Shown: in pieces, positions 25,645-34,227 of the stretch
Numbering within the stretch: position 1 is the stretch's first letter
Layout of the letters: the number at the start of each line of letters is the position of its first letter
Assembly (NCBI RefSeq): GCF_016650635.1
Contig: NZ_JAEKFI010000004.1
Span: 310,001-374,000, forward strand
DNA length: 64,000 bases
Direction: 5' to 3'
DNA from: Pseudomonas sp. TH43
GTDB taxonomy: Bacteria; Pseudomonadota; Gammaproteobacteria; Pseudomonadales; Pseudomonadaceae
The notes under the pieces: generated by a model
The model's input: only the letters and a program-made list of their open reading frames with translations
What the model was told of the DNA's origin: nothing
The model's database searches: none
Position numbers and translations under genes: made by a program

Positions 25645-26559
25645 ATGCGCATCGTTCCCCATATCCTGGGCGCAGCCATTGCTGCCGCTCTGATCAGCAC
25701 GCCAGTTTTCGCCGCCGAACTCACCGGCACCCTGAAGAAGATCAAAGAGTCGAACACCATCACTCTGGGTCATCGCGACGCCTCTATTCCTTTTTCCTAC
25801 ATCGCTGATGCGTCCGGCAAACCGGTCGGCTACTCCCACGACATCCAGCTGGCCATCGTCGAAGCGATCAAGAAAGACCTCGACCTGCCAAACCTGCAGG
25901 TCAAATACAACCTGGTAACCTCGCAAACCCGTATCCCGCTGGTGCAGAACGGCACCGTGGACGTCGAGTGCGGTTCCACCACCAACAACGTCGAGCGTCA
26001 GCAACAAGTTGACTTCTCCGTTGGCATCTTCGAAATCGGTACCCGTCTTCTGTCCAAGAAAGACTCCAAGTACAAGGATTTCGATGACCTGAAAGGCAAG
26101 AACGTCGTGACCACCGCCGGCACCACGTCCGAGCGCATCCTCAAGGCGATGAATGCCGACAAGCAGATGGGCATGAACGTCATTTCCGCCAAAGACCACG
26201 GTGAGTCCTTCCAGATGCTGGAATCGGGTCGTGCCGTTGCGTTCATGATGGACGACGCCCTGCTGGCTGGCGAAGCTGCCAAAGCCAAAAAGGCTGATGA
26301 CTGGGCCGTGACCGGTACTCCTCAGTCCTATGAAATCTACGGCTGCATGGTGCGCAAAGGCGACGAGCCGTTCAAAAAGGCTGTCGATGACGCCATCGTG
26401 GCGACCTACAAGTCGGGCGCGATCAACAAGATCTACGAAAAATGGTTCATGCAGCCAATTCCGCCAAAAGGCCTGAACCTGAACTTCCCGATGAGCGACG
26501 AGCTCAAGAAGCTGATCGCCGAGCCGACCGACAAAGCGGCCGACGACAAGAAAGCCTGA
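25645..26559 (+). CDS. aatJ: Glutamate/aspartate ABC transporter substrate-binding protein
   Basis: A 304-residue periplasmic binding protein (solute-binding family 3, GltI/AatJ type). Signal peptide residues 1-~22 ending FAA; mature protein starts near AELTGTLKKIKESNTI. GHRDASIPFSYIAD, LVQNGTVDVECGSTTNNVERQQQVDFS and KNVVTTAGTTSERILKAMN are typical of acidic amino acid binders. ATG 25645 is used because AGGAAAA stands at proper distance; a TTG just before it is in frame. First gene of aatJQMP under the sigma-54 promoter. Confidence 0.94.
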   Translation: MRIVPHILGAAIAAALISTPVFAAELTGTLKKIKESNTITLGHRDASIPFSYIADASGKPVGYSHDIQLAIVEAIKKDLDLPNLQVKYNLVTSQTRIPLVQNGTVDVECGSTTNNVERQQQVDFSVGIFEIGTRLLSKKDSKYKDFDDLKGKNVVTTAGTTSERILKAMNADKQMGMNVISAKDHGESFQMLESGRAVAFMMDDALLAGEAAKAKKADDWAVTGTPQSYEIYGCMVRKGDEPFKKAVDDAIVATYKSGAINKIYEKWFMQPIPPKGLNLNFPMSDELKKLIAEPTDKAADDKKA

Positions 26560-26576
26560 TTTCTGACTAACCTTAT

Positions 26577-26605
26577 CTCCTGAAGGGGCGCCGCCCTTTC
26601 AGGAG
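26577..26605 (+). other. Intercistronic hairpin between aatJ and aatQ
   Basis: CTCCTGAAGGG / CCCTTTCAGGAG, an 11-12 bp stem without a strong T run. In such operons it usually stabilises the binding-protein mRNA or attenuates the permease genes. The rest of 26606-26751 holds no gene. Confidence 0.6.
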
Positions 26606-26751
26606 CTTGTCACTCCCTGCTGGTACTTTTTGGAAACACTCGAACCGGTGGCTGTCGAGCCGATCGCGTGTGCCTGATCCTCAAGATCAGGTGGGAATGG
26701 ATCTTCCCCAGGCGGGCACTTGTACATCGATCGAATCGAGGGGAGACCCTA

Positions 26752-27498
26752 ATGAATTACAACTGGGACTGGGGCGTGTTCTTCAAGTCCACCGGCGTGG
26801 GCAGCGAGACCTATCTCGACTGGTTCATCTCCGGTCTGGGCTGGACCATTGCCATCGCCATCGTGGCCTGGATCATCGCCCTGCTGCTGGGCTCGATACT
26901 GGGCGTCATGCGCACTGTGCCGAACCGCCTCGTGGCGGGCATTGCGACTTGCTACGTCGAGCTGTTCCGTAACGTGCCGCTACTGGTTCAGCTGTTCATC
27001 TGGTACTTCCTGGTGCCCGACCTGCTGCCGCCGGATCTGCAAGAGTGGTACAAGCAGGATCTCAACCCGACCACCTCGGCCTACCTGAGCGTTGTCGTGT
27101 GCCTTGGCCTGTTCACCGCCGCACGGGTCTGCGAACAAGTGCGCACCGGTATCCAGGCGCTGCCGCGTGGCCAGGAATCGGCCGCCCGCGCCATGGGCTT
27201 CAAGCTGCCGCAGATCTACTGGAACGTGCTGCTGCCCCAGGCCTACCGGATCATCATTCCGCCGCTTACCTCGGAATTTTTGAACGTGTTCAAAAACTCC
27301 TCCGTGGCCTCGCTGATCGGTCTGATGGAATTGCTTGCGCAAACCAAACAGACTGCCGAGTTCTCGGCCAACCTGTTCGAAGCCTTCACCCTGGCGACCC
27401 TGATCTACTTCACCCTGAACATGAGCCTGATGCTGCTGATGCGCGTGGTCGAGAAGAAAGTTTCCGTGCCCGGCCTGATCTCCGTGGGGGGTAAATAA
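26752..27498 (+). CDS. aatQ: Glutamate/aspartate ABC transporter permease (GltJ/AatQ)
   Basis: A 248-residue HisM-type permease. Spans lie at ~28-50, ~70-90 and two more C-terminal; RNVPLLVQLFIWYF and the EAA loop EQVRTGIQALPRGQESAARAMGF (residues ~125-147) interact with the ATPase. Start ATG 26752 gives the family N-terminus MNYNWDWGVFF, preceded by GGGGAGA; the frame is open further upstream without support. Stop/start with aatM overlap by 1 base. Confidence 0.93.
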   Translation: MNYNWDWGVFFKSTGVGSETYLDWFISGLGWTIAIAIVAWIIALLLGSILGVMRTVPNRLVAGIATCYVELFRNVPLLVQLFIWYFLVPDLLPPDLQEWYKQDLNPTTSAYLSVVVCLGLFTAARVCEQVRTGIQALPRGQESAARAMGFKLPQIYWNVLLPQAYRIIIPPLTSEFLNVFKNSSVASLIGLMELLAQTKQTAEFSANLFEAFTLATLIYFTLNMSLMLLMRVVEKKVSVPGLISVGGK

Positions 27499-28169
27499 TG
27501 GAATTCGATTTCAGTGGCATCGTCCCGGCCATTCCCGGTTTGTGGAATGGCATGGTGATGACCCTCAAGCTGATGGCCATGGGCGTGGTCGGCGGGATTA
27601 TTCTCGGCACCATTCTCGCGCTGTGTCGTCTGTCGCATAACAAACTGCTGTCCAGACTGGCCGGCGCGTACGTCAACTATTTCCGCTCGATCCCGTTGCT
27701 GCTGGTGATCACCTGGTTCTATCTGGCAGTACCGTTCGTGCTGCGCTGGATCACCGGCGAAGACACCCCGATTGGTGCGTTCACCTCGTGCATCGTGGCG
27801 TTCATGATGTTCGAAGCAGCGTATTTCTGCGAAATCGTCCGGGCTGGCGTGCAGTCGATTCCCAAGGGCCAGATGGGCGCAGCCCAAGCGCTGGGCATGA
27901 GCTACGGCCAGATGATGCGTCTGATCATCCTGCCGCAGGCGTTCCGCAAGATGACCCCGCTGTTGTTGCAGCAGAGCATCATTTTGTTCCAGGACACCTC
28001 GCTGGTTTATACCGTGGGCCTGGTCGACTTCCTCAACGCCTCGCGCGCCAGTGGCGACATCATTGGCCGCTCGAATGAGTTCCTGATCTTCGCAGGTCTC
28101 GTGTACTTCACAATCAGCTTTGCCGCCTCGCTGCTGGTCAAGCGTCTGCAAAAAAGGTTTGCCGTATGA
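27498..28169 (+). CDS. aatM: Glutamate/aspartate ABC transporter permease (GltK/AatM)
   Basis: A 223-residue second HisM-type permease forming the heterodimeric channel with AatQ. FRSIPLLLVITWFYLAVPF, and the EAA loop EIVRAGVQSIPKGQMGAAQALGM (residues ~112-134) are visible, with QDTSLVYTVGLVDFL after it. It starts in the stop codon of aatQ and ends overlapping aatP by 4 bases. Confidence 0.93.
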   Translation: MEFDFSGIVPAIPGLWNGMVMTLKLMAMGVVGGIILGTILALCRLSHNKLLSRLAGAYVNYFRSIPLLLVITWFYLAVPFVLRWITGEDTPIGAFTSCIVAFMMFEAAYFCEIVRAGVQSIPKGQMGAAQALGMSYGQMMRLIILPQAFRKMTPLLLQQSIILFQDTSLVYTVGLVDFLNASRASGDIIGRSNEFLIFAGLVYFTISFAASLLVKRLQKRFAV

Positions 28170-28900
28170 TCTCTATCAAGAACATCAACAAGTGGTATGG
28201 CGACTTCCAGGTACTGACTGATTGCAGCACCGAGGTCAAAAAAGGCGAAGTGATCGTGGTCTGCGGCCCGTCCGGTTCGGGCAAATCGACCCTGATCAAA
28301 TGCGTCAACGCGCTGGAGCCGTTCCAGAAAGGCGACATCGTCGTCGACGGCACCTCGATTGCCGACCCGAAAACCAACCTGCCGAAACTGCGTTCGCGCG
28401 TCGGCATGGTGTTCCAGCATTTCGAGCTGTTCCCGCACCTGACCATCACCGAAAACCTGACCATCGCGCAGATCAAGGTGTTGGGCCGCAGCAAGGAAGA
28501 GGCGACCAAGAAAGGTCTGCAACTGCTTGAGCGCGTAGGCCTGTCGGCGCATGCCCACAAGCATCCGGGGCAACTGTCCGGTGGTCAGCAACAGCGTGTG
28601 GCGATTGCCCGTGCGCTGGCGATGGACCCGATCGTCATGCTGTTCGACGAACCGACTTCTGCGCTCGACCCCGAGATGGTCAACGAAGTGCTCGACGTGA
28701 TGGTGCAACTGGCCCACGAAGGCATGACCATGATGTGCGTGACCCACGAAATGGGCTTTGCGCGCAAAGTGGCCGACCGGGTGATTTTCATGGACGCCGG
28801 CAAGATCATCGAAGACTGCCCGAAAGAGGAATTCTTCGGCGACATCAACGCCCGCTCCGAACGCGCGCAGCACTTCCTCGAGAAAATCCTGCAGCACTAA
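28166..28900 (+). CDS. aatP: Glutamate/aspartate ABC transporter ATP-binding protein (GltL/AatP)
   Basis: A 244-residue ATPase of the polar amino acid type: Walker A GPSGSGKSTLIKC (residues ~33-45), Q-loop FQHFELFPHL, signature LSGGQQQRVAIARAL (~134-148), Walker B VMLFDEPTSALD, switch VTHEMGFA. Full length. Last gene of the transporter operon; a REP-like element lies between it and the sensor kinase gene. Confidence 0.95.
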   Translation: MISIKNINKWYGDFQVLTDCSTEVKKGEVIVVCGPSGSGKSTLIKCVNALEPFQKGDIVVDGTSIADPKTNLPKLRSRVGMVFQHFELFPHLTITENLTIAQIKVLGRSKEEATKKGLQLLERVGLSAHAHKHPGQLSGGQQQRVAIARALAMDPIVMLFDEPTSALDPEMVNEVLDVMVQLAHEGMTMMCVTHEMGFARKVADRVIFMDAGKIIEDCPKEEFFGDINARSERAQHFLEKILQH

Positions 28901-28920
28901 AAGCACCACACCGCTCTCTC

Positions 28921-28999
28921 TGCAGGAGCTGCCGCACGCTGCGATCTTTTGCCTTGAAAAGCAAGATCAACAGATCGCAGCCTGCGGCAGCTACTACAG
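28921..28999. repeat. Palindromic repeat, GGAGCTGCCG..GCTGCGATCTTTTG family
   Basis: TGCAGGAGCTGCCGCACGCT ... GCCTGCGGCAGCTACTACAG: imperfect ~79-bp palindrome after aatP; related copies at 32638-32722 and 36332-36407. Confidence 0.75.
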
Positions 29000-29044
29000 G
29001 TGAGGGGTGAAGTTTGTTGTGGTGGTTGACCCAAGGCATCTGTG

Positions 29045-30946
29045 ATGAAATGCGACCCCAATCTCTATCGCGCCGCGCCGCCATCACTTGCCGTGAAGCC
29101 CCGTCTGATTCGTCATTTGTTCCTGCCGCCGCTGATTATCATCCTGATGGTCGGATTGGGTTATGCCGGCTTCCTGATCAGTGAACACTTTGGCATTCGC
29201 AGCCTCAGTGAAAACGGCCAGCGCCAGCTTGAACTGAACGCCCGCGCGGTCGAAAGCGAGATCAGCAAATACACCTACCTGCCCAGCCTGCTGGAACTCG
29301 AAACGAGTGTGCCGCAGTTGCTGGCCGACCCGACCCCGGAGCACCGGCAAACGGTCAACGATTACCTTGAAGGCCTGAACCGGCGCAGCCGCAGTCGGGC
29401 CATCTACGTGATGGACACCACCGGCCGCGTCATGGCCACCAGCAACTGGCGCGATGTCGACAGTTACCTCGGTGAAGACCTGTCCTTCCGTGCCTACTTT
29501 CAAAAAGCCATACGCGGCGAACCCGGACGTTTCTACGGCATCGGCAGCACCAACGGCGAGCCCGGCTACTACCTCGCCCACGGCCTCGAAGAGCACGGCA
29601 AGATCGTCGGCGTCGCCGTGGTCAAGGTGCGCCTCGAAGCCATGGAAGAACGCTGGCAGCGGGCGCGCCTTGAAGCCTTCGTCAGCGACGAAAACGGCAT
29701 CATCATTCTCTCCAGCGACCCTGCCCGCCGACTCAAGTCAGTGGTTCCGCTGAGCGAAGAAACCAAAGAAAAACTCGCCCGCAGCCTGCAGTACTACTGG
29801 TTTCCGCTCAACGAACTGCAACCGCTGGCCCGCGAAACGTTGTCCGAAGGCGTGGAGAAACTGACGTTTCCGGCCAACAGCGAAGTGCAGTCGGACGAAG
29901 ACGACATCAGCTATCTGGCGCAGACCCGGCCGCTGAGTGATACACCGTGGAATTTCACTCTGCTGACGCCGTTGCAGGATCTGCGCCGCGAGGCGATCAA
30001 CCAAGGCATTCTGGTCGCCGTCGCCTTTGCGCTGGTGGCGTTCCTGCTGATCGCCTGGAACGAGCGGCGCAAGGTCATCGCCACCCGCCTCGCCGCCCGC
30101 GAAGCCTTGCAGGAAGCCAACAATCAACTGGAACGTCGGATTACCGAACGCACCACCGACCTGCGTGCCAGCAACGAGCGGCTGAAGAGCCAGATCCGCG
30201 AACGCCGCCAGGCCGAAGAGACCTTGCGCCGTGCTCAGGATGAGCTGGTGCAGGCCGGCAAGCTCGCCGCCATCGGCCAGATGTCGACCAGCATCGCCCA
30301 CGAATTGAACCAGCCACTGGCGGCAATGCGCACCTTGTCTGGCAACACCATTCGTTTTCTTGAGCGCGGCCAGCTCGACATCGCCAGTACCAACCTGAAG
30401 ACCATCAACGAACTGATCGACCGCATGGGCCGAATCACCGCCAGCCTGCGCTCGTTTGCCCGGCGCGGTGACAATCACGGTCAGGCCAGCCTCGGCAAAG
30501 CCGTGGACGCCGCGCTGCAACTGCTCGGCGCACGGCTGGAGCACTCGCCGCTGCAAATTCACCGGCAATTTATCGATGTGCAATTGCTGATCGACCAGAC
30601 ACGCCTCGAACAGATTTTGATCAATTTGATCGGCAACGCCCTCGACGCCATGCAGGCGCAGCCGCACCCGGAACTGTGGCTGGAGGGCGAAGAGTTCAAC
30701 GGCAAATACCGCCTGCGCGTGCGCGACAACGGCCACGGCGTCGATGCCGAAGCGCGCAAGCACTTGTTCGAGCCGTTCTTCACCACAAAACCCGGTGAGC
30801 AAGGCCTGGGCCTTGGCCTGACCCTTTCTGCCAGCCTCGCGGCCGCCACCGGCGGGCATCTGGGTGTCGAACACCCGGCCAGCGGTGGCACCACCTTCGT
30901 CCTCAGTTTACCGTTGGTAAGCCCTACTCCTGCCGAGCCAATATGA
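29045..30946 (+). CDS. aauS: DctB-type sensor histidine kinase for acidic amino acids (AauS/AatS)
   Basis: A 633-residue inner-membrane kinase. Membrane span 1 at ~22-43, a periplasmic double-Cache-like sensor domain to ~315 (YVMDTTGRVMATSNW, FRAYFQKAIRGEPGRFYGIGSTNGEPGYYLA), span 2 at ~320-337, a coiled coil (~350-400), HisKA with phospho-acceptor His419 in SIAHELNQPLAAM, and HATPase motifs NLIGNALDAM, RDNGHGVD and GLGLGLTLS. The ATG at 29045 is chosen; a GTG one codon earlier is in frame. Overlaps the regulator gene by 4 bases. Confidence 0.92.
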   Translation: MKCDPNLYRAAPPSLAVKPRLIRHLFLPPLIIILMVGLGYAGFLISEHFGIRSLSENGQRQLELNARAVESEISKYTYLPSLLELETSVPQLLADPTPEHRQTVNDYLEGLNRRSRSRAIYVMDTTGRVMATSNWRDVDSYLGEDLSFRAYFQKAIRGEPGRFYGIGSTNGEPGYYLAHGLEEHGKIVGVAVVKVRLEAMEERWQRARLEAFVSDENGIIILSSDPARRLKSVVPLSEETKEKLARSLQYYWFPLNELQPLARETLSEGVEKLTFPANSEVQSDEDDISYLAQTRPLSDTPWNFTLLTPLQDLRREAINQGILVAVAFALVAFLLIAWNERRKVIATRLAAREALQEANNQLERRITERTTDLRASNERLKSQIRERRQAEETLRRAQDELVQAGKLAAIGQMSTSIAHELNQPLAAMRTLSGNTIRFLERGQLDIASTNLKTINELIDRMGRITASLRSFARRGDNHGQASLGKAVDAALQLLGARLEHSPLQIHRQFIDVQLLIDQTRLEQILINLIGNALDAMQAQPHPELWLEGEEFNGKYRLRVRDNGHGVDAEARKHLFEPFFTTKPGEQGLGLGLTLSASLAAATGGHLGVEHPASGGTTFVLSLPLVSPTPAEPI

Positions 30947-32271
30947 ACCCCGACCTTAGTGTGCTGATCGTCGAAGACGACCCCCATGTGCTCCTCGGCT
31001 GCCAACAGGCGCTGACCCTTGAAGACATTCCCTGCGTCGGCGTCGGCAGTGCCGAGGAGGCGCTGGAGAAGGTCGGCGACAACTTTGCCGGCATCGTCAT
31101 CAGTGACATTCGCCTGCCGGGCATCGATGGCCTGGAACTGCTGACGCGTCTCAAACAACGCGATCGCAGCCTGCCGGTGGTGCTGATCACCGGTCACGGC
31201 GACATTTCCATGGCCGTCGGCGCGATGCAGAAAGGCGCCTACGACTTCATGGAAAAACCGTTCTCACCGGAACGTCTGGTCGATGTCGCACGGCGCGCGC
31301 TGGAGCAACGCAGCCTGGCTCGCGAAGTGTCGTCGTTGCGTCGGCAACTGGCCGAGCGTGATTCCCTTGAAGGACGCATCATCGGCCGTTCGCCGGCGAT
31401 GCAGAACCTGCGCGAGCTGATCGCCAACGTCGCCGACACTTCGGCTAACGTGTTGATAGAAGGTGAAACCGGCACCGGCAAAGAACTGGTCGCGCGTTGT
31501 CTGCATGATTTCAGTCGGCGCCACAGCAAGCAGTTCGTCGCACTGAACTGCGGCGGTCTGCCGGAAAACCTTTTCGAAAGTGAAATTTTCGGCCACGAAG
31601 CCAACGCCTTTACCGGCGCTGGCAAACGCCGGATCGGCAAGATTGAACACGCCGACGGCGGCACGCTGTTCCTCGACGAAGTGGAAAGCATGCCGCTGCC
31701 TTTGCAGATCAAACTGCTGCGCGTGTTACAGGAGCGTACCCTCGAACGCCTCGGTTCGAACCAGAGCGTGGCGGTCGATTGCCGGGTGATTGCGGCGACC
31801 AAGTCCGACCTCGACGAATCGAGCAAGGCCGGCGAATTCCGCAGCGACTTGTACTACCGCCTCAACGTGGTGACGCTGGAATTGCCGCCACTGCGCGAGC
31901 GCCGCGAAGACATCCTGCAACTGTTCGAACACTTCACCCAGCAATCGGCGCTGCGTTTTGACCGCGCCTTGCCGGACCTGGACAACCAGACGCTATCCAA
32001 CCTGATGAGCCACGACTGGCCGGGCAACGTGCGAGAACTGCGCAACGTCGCCGAACGCTTTGCCCTTGGCCTGCCGGCGTTCAAAAAGTCCGGTGCCAAC
32101 AGCGGCGGACAAGGCCTGGGCTTTGCCGAAGCGGTGGAAGCGTTCGAGCGCAACCTGCTCAGCGACGCCCTGCAACGCAGCGGCGGCAACCTGACCCAGG
32201 CGAGTCTTGAGTTGGGCATGGCCAAGACCACGCTGTTCGACAAAGTCAAAAAATACGGCCTGAGCCATTAA
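30943..32271 (+). CDS. aauR: DctD/AauR-type sigma-54-dependent response regulator
   Basis: A 442-residue activator: receiver domain with acidic DD and phospho-acceptor Asp55 (ISDIRLPGIDG), AAA+ domain with Walker A GETGTGKE (residues ~173-180), the sigma-54 contact loop written NAFTGA rather than GAFTGA, Walker B GGTLFLDEVESM, and a Fis-type helix-turn-helix at the C-terminus (NLTQASLELGMAKTTLFDKVKKYGL). Predicted target: two TTCGGNNNNCCGAA-type sites and the -24/-12 promoter before aatJ. Confidence 0.93.
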   Translation: MNPDLSVLIVEDDPHVLLGCQQALTLEDIPCVGVGSAEEALEKVGDNFAGIVISDIRLPGIDGLELLTRLKQRDRSLPVVLITGHGDISMAVGAMQKGAYDFMEKPFSPERLVDVARRALEQRSLAREVSSLRRQLAERDSLEGRIIGRSPAMQNLRELIANVADTSANVLIEGETGTGKELVARCLHDFSRRHSKQFVALNCGGLPENLFESEIFGHEANAFTGAGKRRIGKIEHADGGTLFLDEVESMPLPLQIKLLRVLQERTLERLGSNQSVAVDCRVIAATKSDLDESSKAGEFRSDLYYRLNVVTLELPPLRERREDILQLFEHFTQQSALRFDRALPDLDNQTLSNLMSHDWPGNVRELRNVAERFALGLPAFKKSGANSGGQGLGFAEAVEAFERNLLSDALQRSGGNLTQASLELGMAKTTLFDKVKKYGLSH

Positions 32272-32282
32272 GCGAGAACCAC

Positions 32283-32621
32283 GTGGATCTGTTTTTCAAA
32301 GCCTTGCTGGGTGCAGCGGTGGTACTGATCATCGCGGCGCTGTCGAAGACCAAAAACTATTACATCGCGGGATTGGTGCCGTTGTTTCCGACGTTTGCGC
32401 TGATTGCGCATTACATCGTCGGCAAGGGACGTTCGATTGAGGATTTGAAGACCACGATCGTGTTCGGGATGTGGTCGATCATTCCGTATTTTGTGTATCT
32501 GGCGACGTTGTACGTGATGGTGGATCGGATGCGGCTGGAAGCTTCGTTGGCCGTCGCGGCCGTCGCGTGGTTGATGGCCGCCACTGTGCTCGTCACCGTT
32601 TGGGTCCGCCTGCACAGCTGA
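32283..32621 (+). CDS. glpM: GlpM-family membrane protein
   Basis: A 112-residue protein with about four membrane segments (DLFFKALLGAAVVLIIAALSK; YYIAGLVPLFPTFALIAHYIV; VFGMWSIIPYFVYLATLYVM; ASLAVAAVAWLMAATVLVTV). GTG start at 32283, following the regulator gene by 11 bases. In P. aeruginosa glpM lies beside glpD and has been linked to alginate production; here the aat cluster separates them. Molecular function unknown. Confidence 0.85.
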   Translation: MDLFFKALLGAAVVLIIAALSKTKNYYIAGLVPLFPTFALIAHYIVGKGRSIEDLKTTIVFGMWSIIPYFVYLATLYVMVDRMRLEASLAVAAVAWLMAATVLVTVWVRLHS

Positions 32622-32637
32622 AAACCCCCCATACCCG

Positions 32638-32722
32638 GTAGGAGCTGCCGAAGGCTGCGATCTTTTGATCTTGATTTTAAAAAAGACAAAATAAAAAGAT
32701 CGCAGCCTTCGGCAGCTCCTAC
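32638..32722. repeat. Palindromic repeat, GTAGGAGCTGCCGAAGGCTGCG family
   Basis: 85-bp palindrome: GTAGGAGCTGCCGAAGGCTG at left and CAGCCTTCGGCAGCTCCTAC at right, with an AT-rich centre. Lies between the convergent glpM and DsbA-like genes and probably ends both transcripts. Confidence 0.9.
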
Positions 32723-32734
32723 AGGGCTACATTG

Positions 32735-33403
32735 CTAGCCGTTAACGGTGCCGCCCTTGGATTCGGCCATGATCTGGCGGATCGCGCCGACAAATGTGTC
32801 TACCGGTTGCCCACCCGTCACCGCGTACTGGCCGTTGAATACCACCGTCGGCACCGAGCTCACGCCGCGTTGCAGCCACAGCTGTTCCTCTTCGCGCACC
32901 TCATCGGCAAACTCGTCTGACGCCAGAATCGACTCGGCACGCTGACGATCCAGCCCGACACTTTCCGCGATCTGCACCAGCTGGCCGTGATCGGAAGGAT
33001 TGCCGCCATCGCTGAAATACGCCTTGAACAACGCCTCTTTCAACGGCAATTGCACGCCTTCAAGCCCCGCCCAATACAGCAGTCGATGCGCATCGAAGGT
33101 GTTGTAAATGCGGCTATTGCCATCGGTGCGAAAGGCAAAGCCAAGTTCGGCGCCTCGCGCGCGGATGGCTTCGCGATTCTTTTGCGATTGCTCCGGCGTC
33201 GAACCGTACTTCTCATGAATATGTTCAGCGATGTTCTGCCCATCGGCGCCCATCTTTGGATTCAGCTCGAACGGCTGAAAACGGATCTCGGCTTGTACTT
33301 CGTTGCGCAAGATCTCCAGCGCCTGGAGCAAGCCATACAGACCGACGACGCACCACGGGCAGGAGACGTCGCTGACAAAATCGATTTTCAAAGCGGAATT
33401 CAT
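32735..33403 (-). CDS. DsbA-family oxidoreductase (FrnE-like)
   Basis: A 222-residue thioredoxin-fold protein without a signal peptide. The N-terminal SDVSCPWC holds the CxxC active site; the helical insert (residues ~50-150) includes RIYNTFDAHRLLYWA, and GVSSVPTVVFNGQYAVTGGQP carries the cis-proline loop. The pattern matches cytoplasmic FrnE/2-hydroxychromene-isomerase-like proteins. Start 33403 (MNSALKIDFVSDVSCPWC) is chosen; the open frame running upstream to 33712 is only repeat sequence. Confidence 0.9.
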   Translation of the reverse strand: MNSALKIDFVSDVSCPWCVVGLYGLLQALEILRNEVQAEIRFQPFELNPKMGADGQNIAEHIHEKYGSTPEQSQKNREAIRARGAELGFAFRTDGNSRIYNTFDAHRLLYWAGLEGVQLPLKEALFKAYFSDGGNPSDHGQLVQIAESVGLDRQRAESILASDEFADEVREEEQLWLQRGVSSVPTVVFNGQYAVTGGQPVDTFVGAIRQIMAESKGGTVNG

Positions 33404-33482
33404 CAAACACCTCGCGAGGGGAAATCGTGCGGGAAAGTTTGCACGATACACCTGGCCCGGAGTTTGTGGTGCCCCCCTTCGC

Positions 33483-34227
33483 GAGCAGGCTCGCTCCCAC
33501 AAAGGAATGCGCTCCAATGTGGGAGCGAGCCTGCTCGCGAAGAGGCCGGAGCAGACGCCACAAATCGATCGGCTACAGCAGATTCCCGCCCACCACCGGC
33601 TCAATCTGCGCCCAATGCGAAGTGTCTTCTCGAGCAGGCTCGCTCCCACAAAGGAATGCGCTCCAATGTGGGAGCGAGCCTGCTCGCGAAGAGGCCGGAG
33701 CAGACGCCACAAATCGATCGGCTACAGCAGATTCCCACCCACCACAGGCTCAATCTGCGCCCAATGCGAAGTGTCTTCTCGAGCAGGCTCGCTCCCACAA
33801 AGGAATGCGCTTCAATGTGGGAGCGAGCCTGCTCGCGAAGAGGCCGGAGTAGACGCCACAAATCGATCGGCTACAGCAGATTCCCATCCACCACCGGCTC
33901 AATCTGCGCCCAATGCGAAGTGTCTTCTCGAGCAGGCTCGCTCCCACAAAGGAATGCGCTCCAATGTGGGAGCGAGCCTGCTCGCGAAGAAGCCGGAGCA
34001 GACGCCACAAATCGATCGGCTACAGCAGATTCCCACCCACCACCGGCTCAATCTGCGCCCAATGCGAAGTGTCTTCTCGAGCAGGCTCGCTCCCACAAAG
34101 GAATGCGCTCCAATGTGGGAGCGAGCCTGCTCGCGAAGAGGCCGGAGCAGACACCACAAATCGATCGGCTACAGCAGATTCCCGCCCACCACCGGCTCAA
34201 TCTGCGCCCAATGCGAAGTGTCTTCTC
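33483..34227. repeat. Tandem array of five 149-bp REPIN + gene-tail units
   Basis: Five exact-period copies start at 33483, 33632, 33781, 33930 and 34079 (5 x 149 = 745 bp). Each unit holds a REPIN (GAGCAGGCTCGCTCCCAC ... GTGGGAGCGAGCCTGCTCGC), a linker, and the last ~59 bases of the adjacent hydrolase gene including its TAG stop. Only the fifth unit is joined to the real gene; the other four carry detached copies of the gene tail. Copies differ by only a few bases (for example 33746, 33812, 33850, 33989). Confidence 0.95.

Noticed and set aside
28921..28999. Possible small RNA gene after aatP
   Set aside because: The palindrome belongs to a repeat family present three times in the window, so a REP-like element is the simpler reading.
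33483..34227. Possible CRISPR array
   Set aside because: The sequence between REP parts is the same in every unit rather than unique spacers, unit size is 149 bp, and there are no cas genes.
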